NCBI GenBank assembly: GCA_015057315.1
Contig: SVER01000002.1
Span: forward strand, 62,001 to 126,000
DNA length: 64,000 nucleotides
Direction: 5' to 3'
Origin: Pseudobutyrivibrio ruminis
Lineage (GTDB): Bacteria; Bacillota; Clostridia; Lachnospirales; Lachnospiraceae
Shown: piece after piece, positions 16,722-25,805 of the stretch
Layout: each line of letters begins with the position of its first letter
How positions within the stretch are numbered: the stretch's first letter is position 1
The notes under the pieces: model-generated
The model's database searches: none
What the model was told of the DNA's origin: nothing
Seen by the model: the letters and a program-made list of their open reading frames with translations, nothing else
Translations under genes and position numbers: made by a program

Positions 16722-18809
16722 ATGAGTTCGGCTGGAAATGATTGGAACGGACAAGGAAGGCTCATAGATATATTCGAAAAGAAAAAAGTGGATAGATTGT
16801 CAAATAATACAGTTTTAGGAATTGATATTGGTTCAAGGCAATCAAAGGCCGCTTTGCTTCATGATAATCAGCTATATACTGCACTTGTACCTACAGGTTT
16901 TTTTATGCAGGAAACTGCTGATGAACTTATTCAAACATTAATAGAAAAAAGCGGGATAAGTAGATCTGATATTAAGTATATTGTCAGCACAGGATATGGA
17001 AGAATCGCTCTTAAATATAATGATATACCAAATCGTATAGTAACAGAAATCGCCTGCCATGGTATGGGAGCCTATTATTTAGGAAAAGATATAAAAACTG
17101 TAATTGATATAGGTGGACAGGATTCAAAAGCCATAAAGATAGATCCTAATACAGGAAAAGTATTGGATTTTGCAATGAATGACAAGTGTGCCGCTGGTAC
17201 AGGACGTTTTCTTGAGAGAATTGCAAATGTACTAGGGCTTGATATTAATAATATTGGCCCTGAATCTTTAAAGTCAGATAATGCAATGGACGTTAGTGCA
17301 CAGTGTATCGTATTTGCGGAATCTGAGGTGGTATCTGAGAGGGCAAAGGGAAGAGATGTTAGTGATATTGCTTATGGAATTCATAAGTCTGTAGCAAGAC
17401 GAGTTCATTCTCTTCTAAGCAGAGTTGGTATAGAAAAGAATGTACTTTTTACCGGTGGTGTTTCAAAAAATGTGGGTATAAAAAGAGCATTTGAGGAACT
17501 GCTTGGATTTGAAATATCACAAAGTAGTATTGATACCGTATATGCAGGTGCAATAGGTGCAGCTGTATATGCTGATGAATATGCTAAAGAAAGTGTTTTT
17601 AGTAAAGGAGAAGAGGGGAATTCTTTTAAGTTAAATATTTCTTCGATAGAGAATGCAGTAGAGTATCAGAAGGAATTGATAGTAAAAAAAGAGACTGGAA
17701 AGAAAAAGACAGTAGCTTATACCTGTGCATACGTACCAATTGAAATTTTAGCGTCAGCTAATGTTGCGCACTATAGAATTATGCATGCAGGCAATCAGGA
17801 TGAGATTATGGCAGGTGAGTCTTTAACACAGAGTGTCTTTTGTGATTTAACAAAAAGTGTTTTGGGAAGCTTTATTACAGAAAAGCCAATTGCAGCTGTT
17901 CTTGACCACGTATATACGTTTTTTACCTGTGACTGTATGAGAAAAACTATTGAGGCGGTAAATAGTAATTATGTATCAGCTACAATTTACAATATGCCTC
18001 GTCTTTTAAAGGATGAAAGCCAGGAAGAATACTACATAACAGAGCTTGAGGCTTTTAAGCAGGACTTAGAGGAACTTACAGGTGAGAAGATAGAGGATGC
18101 TACTATAAGCAAAAATATAGCTCTTTATAATGACGCCAGGAGATTACTTAGAGAAATCTCTGAGTACAGAATTAAAGGAACTCCTTTTTTGACAGGTAGC
18201 CAATTCCAAACTATCGCACATAGCTTTTTTTATTTGCCAGTAGATGTTTTGATAAATGAATTACAAAAGATTTTGGAACAGCTTAAAGATGTGGCTGATA
18301 AAGGAAAAAGTCATAAGCCACGTATTCTTTTTGCAGGAGGAATTCTTGCTGATGGTGATAACAAACTAACTTCTATCATAGAAAATCTAGGGGCTGATAT
18401 TGTAGCAGAGGATAACTGCGCAGGTCTTAGACCATTTACCAGAGATATTCCAAATACAGGTGACTGGAAGCAGGATATTGCTAGAGGATATAGGGGACAG
18501 GCTCCATGTGCAAGAATGAAGCCACTTGATAATGTGATTGAAGCCTCTGTGGAACTGGCTAAGAAATATAAGGTTGATGGAGCAGTATTTTATTATCTTA
18601 AATTCTGCCCTACCTACAGCATGTTTATCAAAAAATATACAGAAGCCCTACAGGCAATTAATGTGCCTGTACTTGTTGTTACAAGTGATTATTCTAAGGG
18701 TGATGAGGGGCAGATAAAGATTAGAGCAGAGGCATTTTTAGAAATGTTAGGAGGTATAAGAGATGGCGGAACAAAGCAAATCCAGCACAGAGAACAAAAC
18801 ACAGCTTGA
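16722..18809 (+). CDS. Fusion of BcrA/HgdC-type ATPase activator with a 2-hydroxyacyl-CoA dehydratase-like domain
   Basis: Residues 30-290 form the activator ATPase: GIDIGSRQSK, VIDIGGQDSK, the dimer-bridging [4Fe-4S] ligand Cys156 (NDKCAAGTGRF), and Cys195 (SAQCIVFAESE). Residues 325-680 are HgdB/DUF2229-like with YTCAYVP, FFTCDCM, EDNCAGLRPF, APCARMKP and LKFCPTYSMF. Activator and reductase are normally separate proteins; here both lie in one 695-residue chain, followed by another separate reductase and another separate activator. The activator injects electrons with ATP hydrolysis; the dehydratase-type fold may carry a double-cubane or [4Fe-4S] cluster. Substrate unknown. Confidence 0.85.
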   Translation: MSSAGNDWNGQGRLIDIFEKKKVDRLSNNTVLGIDIGSRQSKAALLHDNQLYTALVPTGFFMQETADELIQTLIEKSGISRSDIKYIVSTGYGRIALKYNDIPNRIVTEIACHGMGAYYLGKDIKTVIDIGGQDSKAIKIDPNTGKVLDFAMNDKCAAGTGRFLERIANVLGLDINNIGPESLKSDNAMDVSAQCIVFAESEVVSERAKGRDVSDIAYGIHKSVARRVHSLLSRVGIEKNVLFTGGVSKNVGIKRAFEELLGFEISQSSIDTVYAGAIGAAVYADEYAKESVFSKGEEGNSFKLNISSIENAVEYQKELIVKKETGKKKTVAYTCAYVPIEILASANVAHYRIMHAGNQDEIMAGESLTQSVFCDLTKSVLGSFITEKPIAAVLDHVYTFFTCDCMRKTIEAVNSNYVSATIYNMPRLLKDESQEEYYITELEAFKQDLEELTGEKIEDATISKNIALYNDARRLLREISEYRIKGTPFLTGSQFQTIAHSFFYLPVDVLINELQKILEQLKDVADKGKSHKPRILFAGGILADGDNKLTSIIENLGADIVAEDNCAGLRPFTRDIPNTGDWKQDIARGYRGQAPCARMKPLDNVIEASVELAKKYKVDGAVFYYLKFCPTYSMFIKKYTEALQAINVPVLVVTSDYSKGDEGQIKIRAEAFLEMLGGIRDGGTKQIQHREQNTA

Positions 18810-20010
18810 TCATGTGATTTATTCTCGTGACGTAGTCCACAAGCATTCGAAGGCTACACAGAATATATTAAATCTTTGTATTGATTATATAGATTATTGT
18901 AAGAGAGCATTTCAGGAGGGCAAGGAAGTAATTTGGACTTCAGGAATGGGTACAGACAGTTCCTTATTCTATAGCCTAGGAATTATACCTGCTTCATTTA
19001 CAGAGATTGGAAGATTGTGTTCTGCAGATGCTGTTGTACTTGCAGAAGATTTTTTCCAGGTTCCAAATGAGACATGTGCTATGGTTAAGTCAGACTTAGG
19101 AGAATTCTACTTACAAAGAGGTACCATTGCCAATCGACTTTTTTATTCAAGTAAGGCGTGTGAGCCATACAATGTGGCATTTCAGCTCATAGAGGATTAC
19201 GGATATGATGTCCATGTTATGGATGTGGGATTCGGCCCTAAAAAAGCAAGCCAAGAAAGAATCGATAATATTAAAAAGCACTATAGAGATGAATATATAA
19301 AAGCTATTGAATGGGCTGCACCAGGTAGATATGACCCTGAAAAGCTCCGCACAGAGCTTGTTTTTTATAATAAGATTCAGAGGAAAATAAGGACAATATT
19401 TAACCTAAGGGCTTATCATCCAACATATATAGGTTCACTTCCAATGATGCTTCTTTTGATGGGTAATGCTCATTATTTTGGAAAGCCACTTGAGTACGAG
19501 GCTACTCTAGATAGGCTTATTGAAGAGCTTAGTGACTTAAAGCCAGGAGAGTACCATGATGAAAAGGCAATTCTTTGCTGGTCAGGTGCAAGAGGTCAGG
19601 AGTTCAATATTTTTGAAGCCATAGATGAAGCCGGTGGAGCAGTGCTTTCATGGAATATTCCGAATAATACAGTTCATGAGTTTAACACAGAAATTGATCC
19701 AATAGATGCCCTTGTGGAATTTGAGCTTGGTGACCTTATAAGCGGTACATCTGAAAATGCTAGCCGCTACATAATAAAGGATATGGAAAAATACAATGCT
19801 ACAGGTGTAATTTTTTATGCTTATCTAGGTTGCTCGTTCGCCACAATAGATATTGAGCTTAAGAGAAAATATTTTAAAGAGCATAACATACCGGGTTTAT
19901 CTTTAATAGGATCTTTTGATGTAGGTACTGTCACAGGCCAGGTTACTACAAGAGTTAGAGCCTTTGTTGAGATGTTGGCAAAACAACGTAAGGAGAGTAA
20001 AACCGCATGA
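18763..20010 (+). CDS. 2-hydroxyacyl-CoA dehydratase-like / double-cubane cluster-type subunit
   Basis: The 415-residue protein starts at ATG 18763, well placed after AGGAGG, inside the last 47 bases of the fusion gene. Family features are WTSGMGTD, ETCAMVKSDLGEF (cluster-ligand type Cys), SSKACEPYN, WSGARGQEF and YAYLGCSFATIDIE near the end. Such proteins bind an Fe-S or [8Fe-9S] double-cubane cluster and are reduced by a BcrA-type ATPase, here encoded by the next gene (4-base overlap). Whether it acts on an acyl-CoA is doubtful, since no CoA-ligase or transferase is nearby. Confidence 0.83.
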   Translation: MAEQSKSSTENKTQLDHVIYSRDVVHKHSKATQNILNLCIDYIDYCKRAFQEGKEVIWTSGMGTDSSLFYSLGIIPASFTEIGRLCSADAVVLAEDFFQVPNETCAMVKSDLGEFYLQRGTIANRLFYSSKACEPYNVAFQLIEDYGYDVHVMDVGFGPKKASQERIDNIKKHYRDEYIKAIEWAAPGRYDPEKLRTELVFYNKIQRKIRTIFNLRAYHPTYIGSLPMMLLLMGNAHYFGKPLEYEATLDRLIEELSDLKPGEYHDEKAILCWSGARGQEFNIFEAIDEAGGAVLSWNIPNNTVHEFNTEIDPIDALVEFELGDLISGTSENASRYIIKDMEKYNATGVIFYAYLGCSFATIDIELKRKYFKEHNIPGLSLIGSFDVGTVTGQVTTRVRAFVEMLAKQRKESKTA

Positions 20011-20867
20011 AATATAAATTAACGGACATTATAGATGATGATTTTGCAGCAGAGTTATCTGTTGTCTCTGCCGCAGGTATAGATATTGGTTCTCGTGGTG
20101 CTAAGGGAGTACTGATTAATAATGGATATCTGTACACAGTCCTTACAGCCAGCGGAGTTTCAAGTGATGAAACTGCTCATGAATTGTTGGAAACGCTGGT
20201 TAATGAAGCTGGCATTTCTGTAAAGGAAGTGGATTTCATTGTTGGTACGGGTTATGGTAGAGTTGCTCTCAATTTTGGAACTATTCCCTTTAAAGGTGTC
20301 ACAGAAATAACCTGCCATGCCCTTGGCGCACATTATATGAATAGGGGCACTAGAACAATTATTGATATTGGTGGTCAGGATTCAAAAGCTATTCAGGTGG
20401 ATCCAGAAAATGGAAATGTGACAGAGTTTATTATGAATGACAAATGTGCAGCAGGCACAGGAAGATTTTTGGAAAAGGTGGCACAACTATTAAATCTTGA
20501 TTTAGATGAGTTAGGCAAGTGTGCTCTACGTTCTGAAAATCCGGCAGAAATTAGTAGTCAGTGTGTAGTCTTTGCTGAATCAGAAGTCATATCCTTAAAA
20601 GCAAAGGGAGTATCGAAGGAGGATATTGCAGCAGGAATACATCTTGCTACTGCTAGAAGAGTGAAGGGACTTCTTCGCAGAGTCGGATTTGATAATGACA
20701 TAGTCTTTACTGGTGGCGTTAGCCATAATCAAGGAATGGTAAAAGCACTTGAAACAGAAATCGGTAGTTCTATAACAAAGACTAAACTGGATTCTACATT
20801 CGCAGGGGCATTTGGGGCGGCAATATCTGCAGTTCATGAAAATAAAAACATACAGTATGTGATTTAA
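20007..20867 (+). CDS. BcrA/HgdC-type ATPase activator (2-hydroxyglutaryl-CoA dehydratase component A family)
   Basis: This 286-residue stand-alone activator has the ASKHA ATPase motifs GIDIGSRGAKG and IIDIGGQDSKA, and cluster ligands Cys147 (NDKCAAGTGRF) and Cys186 (SSQCVVFAESE) that bridge a homodimer. The length is slightly above the usual 260 aa owing to an N-terminal extension. It overlaps the preceding reductase gene by four bases and is the last gene of operon 2. It should supply ATP-driven electrons to the reductase at 18763. Confidence 0.92.
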   Translation: MKYKLTDIIDDDFAAELSVVSAAGIDIGSRGAKGVLINNGYLYTVLTASGVSSDETAHELLETLVNEAGISVKEVDFIVGTGYGRVALNFGTIPFKGVTEITCHALGAHYMNRGTRTIIDIGGQDSKAIQVDPENGNVTEFIMNDKCAAGTGRFLEKVAQLLNLDLDELGKCALRSENPAEISSQCVVFAESEVISLKAKGVSKEDIAAGIHLATARRVKGLLRRVGFDNDIVFTGGVSHNQGMVKALETEIGSSITKTKLDSTFAGAFGAAISAVHENKNIQYVI

Positions 20868-20974
20868 ATGATTTCTTGCAGATAAATTGCTAAGATTTCT
20901 AGGCGCCAAGTTCCTATATAGATTTGGCGTCAGATAGAAATATTCACTTGCAGCTATACTTCTACAGAGTTATA

Positions 20975-21013
20975 ATAAAGCTATACTTCTCCAGAAGTAT
21001 AGCTTTATTTTTT
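20975..21013 (+). terminator. Terminator of operon 2
   Basis: ATAAAGCTATACTTCT pairs with AGAAGTATAGCTTTAT around a tight loop, followed by a T-run. It ends a long run of genes that begins at 11495. Confidence 0.92.
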
Positions 21014-21031
21014 GAAAGCAAGGTGATTTAA

Positions 21032-21685
21032 TTGAGCAAATTAGTTTTATATCATGGCTCGGACAAGATAATAAGTTCCCCTAAGTTTGGGTATGGAAAG
21101 CCCTTCAATGATTATGGGCAGGGCTTTTATTGCACTAAGCATATAGACCTGGCTAAGGAATGGGCAGTAGAAGCTGAGAGAGACGGTTTTGTTAATGTAT
21201 ATGAAATAGATGATAAGGGGCTTAAGATTCTAAATCTTAATGATGAAAAGTATTCAATTTTGCATTGGATTACACTGCTGATTGAGCATAGAACCTTTAG
21301 TATCAACAGCCCACTGGCAAGGGATGGCATTGGGTTTTTGCAGCGAAACTATCATATAGATATAGATGAATATGATGCAATAATCGGTTATAGGGCAGAT
21401 GATTCATATTTTTCATTTGCCAGAGCCTTTTTGGCAAATACTATTAGCATTGAACAGTTGGAAGAAGCTATGTACCTTGGTGAATTGGGACAACAGTTCT
21501 TTATAAAGAGTGAAAAGGCTTTTTCAAAGCTTAAGTTTATAGAGGCAAAACAAGTGGATTGCGCAGAGTATTATCCTAAGAAGTCTGCTAGGGACAACAA
21601 AGCCAGGGAAAGTTATAATACTATTGCTGATGCAATGGATAAAAAAGGAACATATCTTATTGATCTTGTAAGAAAGGAGCAGTAG
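21032..21685 (+). CDS. DUF3990-family protein, possible ADP-ribosyltransferase-like toxin
   Basis: The start is TTG, six bases after AAGGTG. The N-terminal LYHGSDKII and NDYGQGFYCTKHIDLAKEWA, then residues around YDAIIGYRADDSYF, match the DUF3990 pattern, a family thought to be related to mono-ADP-ribosyltransferases by fold (His-Gly-Ser near the start). The 217 residues are soluble. It is followed one base later by an HTH protein, an arrangement like a toxin-antitoxin pair. Activity is not demonstrated from sequence. Confidence 0.72.
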   Translation: MSKLVLYHGSDKIISSPKFGYGKPFNDYGQGFYCTKHIDLAKEWAVEAERDGFVNVYEIDDKGLKILNLNDEKYSILHWITLLIEHRTFSINSPLARDGIGFLQRNYHIDIDEYDAIIGYRADDSYFSFARAFLANTISIEQLEEAMYLGELGQQFFIKSEKAFSKLKFIEAKQVDCAEYYPKKSARDNKARESYNTIADAMDKKGTYLIDLVRKEQ

Positions 21686-21686
21686 A

Positions 21687-22319
21687 ATGGTTCATCCTTA
21701 TAAAGAAATATATCTCAGTGATGCTATGGCAAATTTAGCAGAAGCATTTCAGGTGGCAGCTTACGATTACAAGTTCAGTCTAGATTTTTTTATGAGCCTG
21801 TTCATAGTTTCAGGGGTAGCAGCTCAGTTTGAAGTGGGAAATCCCAAATACATAGTTGGAAAATCCGGGGCGGAGCTTACTCAGGAGATAGTCCTTAGAA
21901 CAAATGCTACAGAACTAAGGCAGATTGATACATCCTTTAAAGCACCTAAAGAGGATTATTGGACAGGTTGGGTGTTAGCATATTATCAGTGGTACTCGGC
22001 CAAGAGCTTCAAGGAAATACAAAGCATTATTACCCCAGAGAAACTAATGGAGAAGTACAATCCATATCATGAAATGGATGAAATGCAGATAGTAGAATAT
22101 ATTAATTCCAAAGTCGACAAAGCAAGAGCGGTAAGCAGGCTTCAGATGTATCGTAAATACTTTGAAATGTCCCAAAGTGAGCTTGCCAAGGAAGCAGATG
22201 TTAATTTGCGCACATTGCAGCAGTATGAAATAGGTGCCAAGGATATAGGAAAAGCCTCGGTAGCTACACTTGAATCTTTATCTAAGGTCTTGAAATGTGA
22301 CGTAAAGGATTTATTATAG
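21687..22319 (+). CDS. HTH (XRE-type) protein, possible partner of the DUF3990 protein
   Basis: The 210-residue protein has an N-terminal helical region of unknown family and a C-terminal XRE-like helix-turn-helix (residues 150-210: KYFEMSQSELAKEADVNLRT then QQYEIG). The ribosome site GGAG lies within the end of the preceding gene, so the two are co-translated. A DNA-binding antitoxin or regulator of the pair is the likely role (inference). Confidence 0.7.
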   Translation: MVHPYKEIYLSDAMANLAEAFQVAAYDYKFSLDFFMSLFIVSGVAAQFEVGNPKYIVGKSGAELTQEIVLRTNATELRQIDTSFKAPKEDYWTGWVLAYYQWYSAKSFKEIQSIITPEKLMEKYNPYHEMDEMQIVEYINSKVDKARAVSRLQMYRKYFEMSQSELAKEADVNLRTLQQYEIGAKDIGKASVATLESLSKVLKCDVKDLL

Positions 22320-22324
22320 TTAGT

Positions 22325-23266
22325 ATGATAATTAACACAGGGCAACGCACAGACATACCGGCATTTTTTCCTGAGTGGTTGGCAAACAGATTTAGGGAAG
22401 GCTATGTCTGTGTAAGAAATCCATATAATCCTGTTCAGGTAAGCAGGTACAGATTAGACCCTAAGGTGGTGGATGCAATTGGTTTTTGCAGTAAGAATCC
22501 AGCACCTTTTTTTCCGTATATGGATTTAATAAAGGATTTCGGACAGTATTGGTACATAACCATCACTCCTTACGGTAAGGACATAGAGCCAGGTGTGCCT
22601 GATAAGGCTCAGGTTATGGAATCCTTTAAGCAGCTTTCTAAGATGGTTGGCGTAGATAGAATCGGATGGCGCTATGATCCAATATTTATTGATGAAAAAT
22701 ACACCTATGATTTTCACGTGGAAACTTTCTCTAAAATGGCAACAAATCTCAGGGGCTATACCAACCATGTGGTGATTAGCTTCATAGATATTTATGATAA
22801 GGTAAAGCGCAACTTTCCTGAGGCAGCGCCAGTATCTGCTGAGGATAAGGTAGCCCTTGGGCAGAAGATTATTGAAATAGCAAGGGCAAATGACATGGTA
22901 GTAAAGCCTTGCGCAGAAGGGGATTTCTTAGCAAAATATGGTGCTGATTGCAGTGGCTGCATGACAGTAGCCATGTACGAAAAGGCTATAGGCTCAAGGC
23001 TAATAGCTCCTAAATCTAATGTTAAGCCAGCAAGGGCAGACTGCGCCTGCTACTTAGGAGCTGATATTGGAGCATACGATACCTGCAGGCATTTTTGTAA
23101 ATATTGCTATGCTAACAATGACCTTGAGCAGGTGGCAAAAAATAAAGAATTACATGATGTTAATTCACCATTTCTAATAGGCAATTATCGTAAAGACGAT
23201 ATTATTCATGATGTTAAGCAGACCTCATGGATTGATAATCAGATGAACTTATTTGATTTTTTATAG
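22325..23266 (+). CDS. DUF1848-family protein
   Basis: The 313-residue protein opens with IINTGQRTDIPAFFPEWLANR and carries KNPAPFFPYM, GWRYDPIF and the C-terminal Cys motif CRHFCKYCYAN, all typical of DUF1848. The family resembles SPL/radical SAM-like proteins with an Fe-S binding Cys cluster, but its activity is not established. It follows the HTH gene by five bases. An upstream Cys pair (ADCSGCM) and DCACYLGAD add further possible metal ligands. Confidence 0.82.
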   Translation: MIINTGQRTDIPAFFPEWLANRFREGYVCVRNPYNPVQVSRYRLDPKVVDAIGFCSKNPAPFFPYMDLIKDFGQYWYITITPYGKDIEPGVPDKAQVMESFKQLSKMVGVDRIGWRYDPIFIDEKYTYDFHVETFSKMATNLRGYTNHVVISFIDIYDKVKRNFPEAAPVSAEDKVALGQKIIEIARANDMVVKPCAEGDFLAKYGADCSGCMTVAMYEKAIGSRLIAPKSNVKPARADCACYLGADIGAYDTCRHFCKYCYANNDLEQVAKNKELHDVNSPFLIGNYRKDDIIHDVKQTSWIDNQMNLFDFL

Positions 23267-23350
23267 CTCAGGGGTTACGCGATTAACCTTTGATTTTTAC
23301 AGCACTCTTGCAGTATTATTTTTTCAGATGAAAATATTGGAGGGTGCAAG

Positions 23351-24673
23351 ATGAATAAAAAATTTACTAAGGAGGTTGCACTCATAGCTGTGCCAGTGGC
23401 ATTACAGTCTATGCTGCAATCTTCTTTTTCTATGATTGACCAGATAATGGTAGGACAGCTGGGAGAGCAGAGTATAGCAGCAGTGGAAATAGCAGGCAAG
23501 CCAGGATTTATATATGCATTTGTAATAGGGGCAATAGGCGCTATAGCAGGAATAATGATATCTCAGTATATTGGAAAAGGAGATAAGCTGGCAGAGGAAA
23601 AAAGCATTTGTCTTAACTTTTTGGTAATGCTAATCACAGGCATGTTATTTTCTGGGGTGGCACTTGGATGTTCTAATTCTTTTGTAAAGCTTTTCACAAG
23701 TGATGAATTTGTAGTCATCACAGGTGGTTCGTATTTACGAATTATAGCCTGGACATTTATTCCACTTGGCATTAGCAATATTTTTGGCGTGGCCCTTAGA
23801 TGTAGGGGCAAATCGACACTACCACTGTATGTAAGCTTTGCGTCAGCAGTGGTAAACACGGGACTCAACTATTTATTAATTTTTGGAAATTGCCAAATGC
23901 CACGGCTTGGTGTGAAAGGAGCTGCATATGCTAGTGTTATATCACAGATGATAGGGGCGATTGTAATTCTTATATTATTCTTTAAGGAATATGGAAGAAT
24001 TAACATATCTGTAAGGCTTGATAGAAGTGGATACATTCAATATCTATGTATGTTAGCTCCAGTTGTAATAAATGAATTTATGTGGTCGGTGGGACAGAGT
24101 ATAAACACATTTGTGTATGGTCACATGGGCACAGAGGAGCTGGCGGGAATGTCATTAACTGGCTCTGTTCAAGGACTAACAATAGGCGCCCTAAGCGGTC
24201 TTTCTCAAGCTGCTGGAATCATGATAGGTAAACGCCTTGGTGAAGGGGAATATGACCTGGCATATAAAGAGTCTAAAAAGCTATGTATATATGGTTTTTT
24301 AGGAACTATCGTATTTTCGATATTAATAATTGTGTTAAGATATCCTTATGTGAATATTTATAACGTGAGTGATGAAGTACATATCATTGGTGCAAATATT
24401 GTGATTGCCTTTGCTATACTGATGCCTGTGAAGGTTCAGAATATGATTTTGGGTGGTGGAATCATTAGAAGTGGTGGCAGGACTAAATATATAATGATTA
24501 TAGATATGCTGGGAACCTGGCTTGTAGGCGTACCACTTGCTTTGTATACAGGTCTTGTACTAAAGCTTTCGATTGTATGGGTTTATTTTATCTTGTCACA
24601 GGAAGAAGTAGTGCGGTTTATCATATCAATATTCATGTTTAGAAGTAAAAAATGGATGAATACTTTAGATTGA
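23351..24673 (+). CDS. MATE-family efflux transporter
   Basis: The 440-residue protein has twelve predicted membrane segments and the MATE signature (VPVALQSMLQSSFSMIDQIMVGQLGEQSIAAVEIAGKP). GGAGG precedes ATG 23351 by about five bases. A LacI-type regulator starts eight bases downstream, so local control of this exporter by that regulator is plausible. It is not closely similar to the MATE protein at 15354. Confidence 0.92.
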   Translation: MNKKFTKEVALIAVPVALQSMLQSSFSMIDQIMVGQLGEQSIAAVEIAGKPGFIYAFVIGAIGAIAGIMISQYIGKGDKLAEEKSICLNFLVMLITGMLFSGVALGCSNSFVKLFTSDEFVVITGGSYLRIIAWTFIPLGISNIFGVALRCRGKSTLPLYVSFASAVVNTGLNYLLIFGNCQMPRLGVKGAAYASVISQMIGAIVILILFFKEYGRINISVRLDRSGYIQYLCMLAPVVINEFMWSVGQSINTFVYGHMGTEELAGMSLTGSVQGLTIGALSGLSQAAGIMIGKRLGEGEYDLAYKESKKLCIYGFLGTIVFSILIIVLRYPYVNIYNVSDEVHIIGANIVIAFAILMPVKVQNMILGGGIIRSGGRTKYIMIIDMLGTWLVGVPLALYTGLVLKLSIVWVYFILSQEEVVRFIISIFMFRSKKWMNTLD

Positions 24674-24680
24674 GGATAAT

Positions 24681-25694
24681 ATGTGGGATGAAAATAAAGT
24701 CAGAATAAAGGATGTAGCGGAGGCATTAGGTGTTAGCACTGCAACAGTTTCAAATGTTCTTCATGGGAAAACTAAAAAAATCTCTGATGCAACTGTAAAG
24801 CGGGTTCAGGAGAAGCTAAATGAAATGGGCTATGTTCCCAATATGGCAGCAACACTTTTGGCACAGAATAATTCCAGGATTATAGGAGTGGTAGTTAATG
24901 ACCATCCTAAATATGAAGGTCATGTTTTGGAAGATCCTTATGTTTGTAGTGCTTTGAATGCTCTCTCAAATGAGATTGACAATGCTGGTTATTTTATGAT
25001 GTTAAGGAAGTCATCACAAATAAGTGAAATACCAGTATTTGCATCTATGTGGAATATGGATGGCATGATTATTATGGGATTCTGCCAAGATGATTATCAA
25101 TCACTAAGAGACAAGATTCGTATTCCATTTGTTGTATATGATGGATTTTTTATAAATGATAGGAACATCTGCAATTTAATGTTAGATGATTATGATGGAG
25201 GTAGTCAGGTTGGAAAATATCTTAGAACTCACGGTAAAAACCATGTTCTATGTATAGCTGATAATAAGCTAAGTCCTGATTATGATAGATACAAAGGCTT
25301 GTGCCATGGACTTCAGCTAACAGCAGATTATTTGATAATTCCAATGTCTAGGAAAGAGCGAATTTACTTCTATAAAAAGCGTATTCTTAAGTTTAATAAG
25401 TATGATGCAATCTTTGCAGTATCAGATTATTATGGCATTGAACTTATGAACCTTCTAATCCAAAATGGGTATAGCATACCAAAGGATTTGTGGATGATAG
25501 GTTTTGATGATATATCCTTATGTAAAAGTGTAATTCCACCCTTTGCATCAGTTCGGCAGGATGTGGAACTTAGAGCGAAAAAGGCTATAGAATATATACA
25601 TGCAATGAAGGAAGATTCTCAGTTTTCTGCTACCGAAAGAATACCTGTAAAATTAATAGTTAGAGAGAGCTGTAAAGAGCTAGTTATAGATTAA
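24681..25694 (+). CDS. LacI-family transcriptional regulator
   Basis: The N-terminal HTH (RIKDVAEALGVSTATVSNVLHGK, residues 8-30) and hinge helix (NMAATLLAQNN) are followed by a periplasmic-binding-like effector domain; 337 aa is the normal length. The effector is unknown. It is co-oriented and close to the MATE gene. Its stop codon falls inside the hairpin of the next regulatory cassette. Confidence 0.93.
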   Translation: MWDENKVRIKDVAEALGVSTATVSNVLHGKTKKISDATVKRVQEKLNEMGYVPNMAATLLAQNNSRIIGVVVNDHPKYEGHVLEDPYVCSALNALSNEIDNAGYFMMLRKSSQISEIPVFASMWNMDGMIIMGFCQDDYQSLRDKIRIPFVVYDGFFINDRNICNLMLDDYDGGSQVGKYLRTHGKNHVLCIADNKLSPDYDRYKGLCHGLQLTADYLIIPMSRKERIYFYKKRILKFNKYDAIFAVSDYYGIELMNLLIQNGYSIPKDLWMIGFDDISLCKSVIPPFASVRQDVELRAKKAIEYIHAMKEDSQFSATERIPVKLIVRESCKELVID

Positions 25695-25709
25695 GTCTAT
25701 AACCGGCTC
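25677..25709 (+). terminator. Hairpin overlapping the LacI stop codon (cassette copy B)
   Basis: GAGCTAGTTATAGA pairs with TCTATAACCGGCTC (one mismatch), followed by TCATTTTCTTT. The sequence is a variant of the hairpins at 300 and 29509, placed at the same distance before an Rrf2-type promoter. Confidence 0.78.
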
Positions 25710-25734
25710 TCATTTTCTTTAGGAGCTAGATATC

Positions 25735-25782
25735 TTGTATTTACGGGCTTTGTGACATATAATCCTATCAACCTAGTAGATA
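25735..25782 (+). promoter_or_regulatory. SigmaA-type promoter with Rrf2-family operator over the start site (copy B)
   Basis: TTGTAT, a 17-base spacer and TATAAT (25758-25763) are directly followed by CCTATCAACCTAGTAGATA (25764-25782). Same geometry as copy A. It controls the YeiH-type transporter gene. Confidence 0.82.
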
Positions 25783-25805
25783 AATAGTTGAAAGGAGAAA
25801 ATGAT

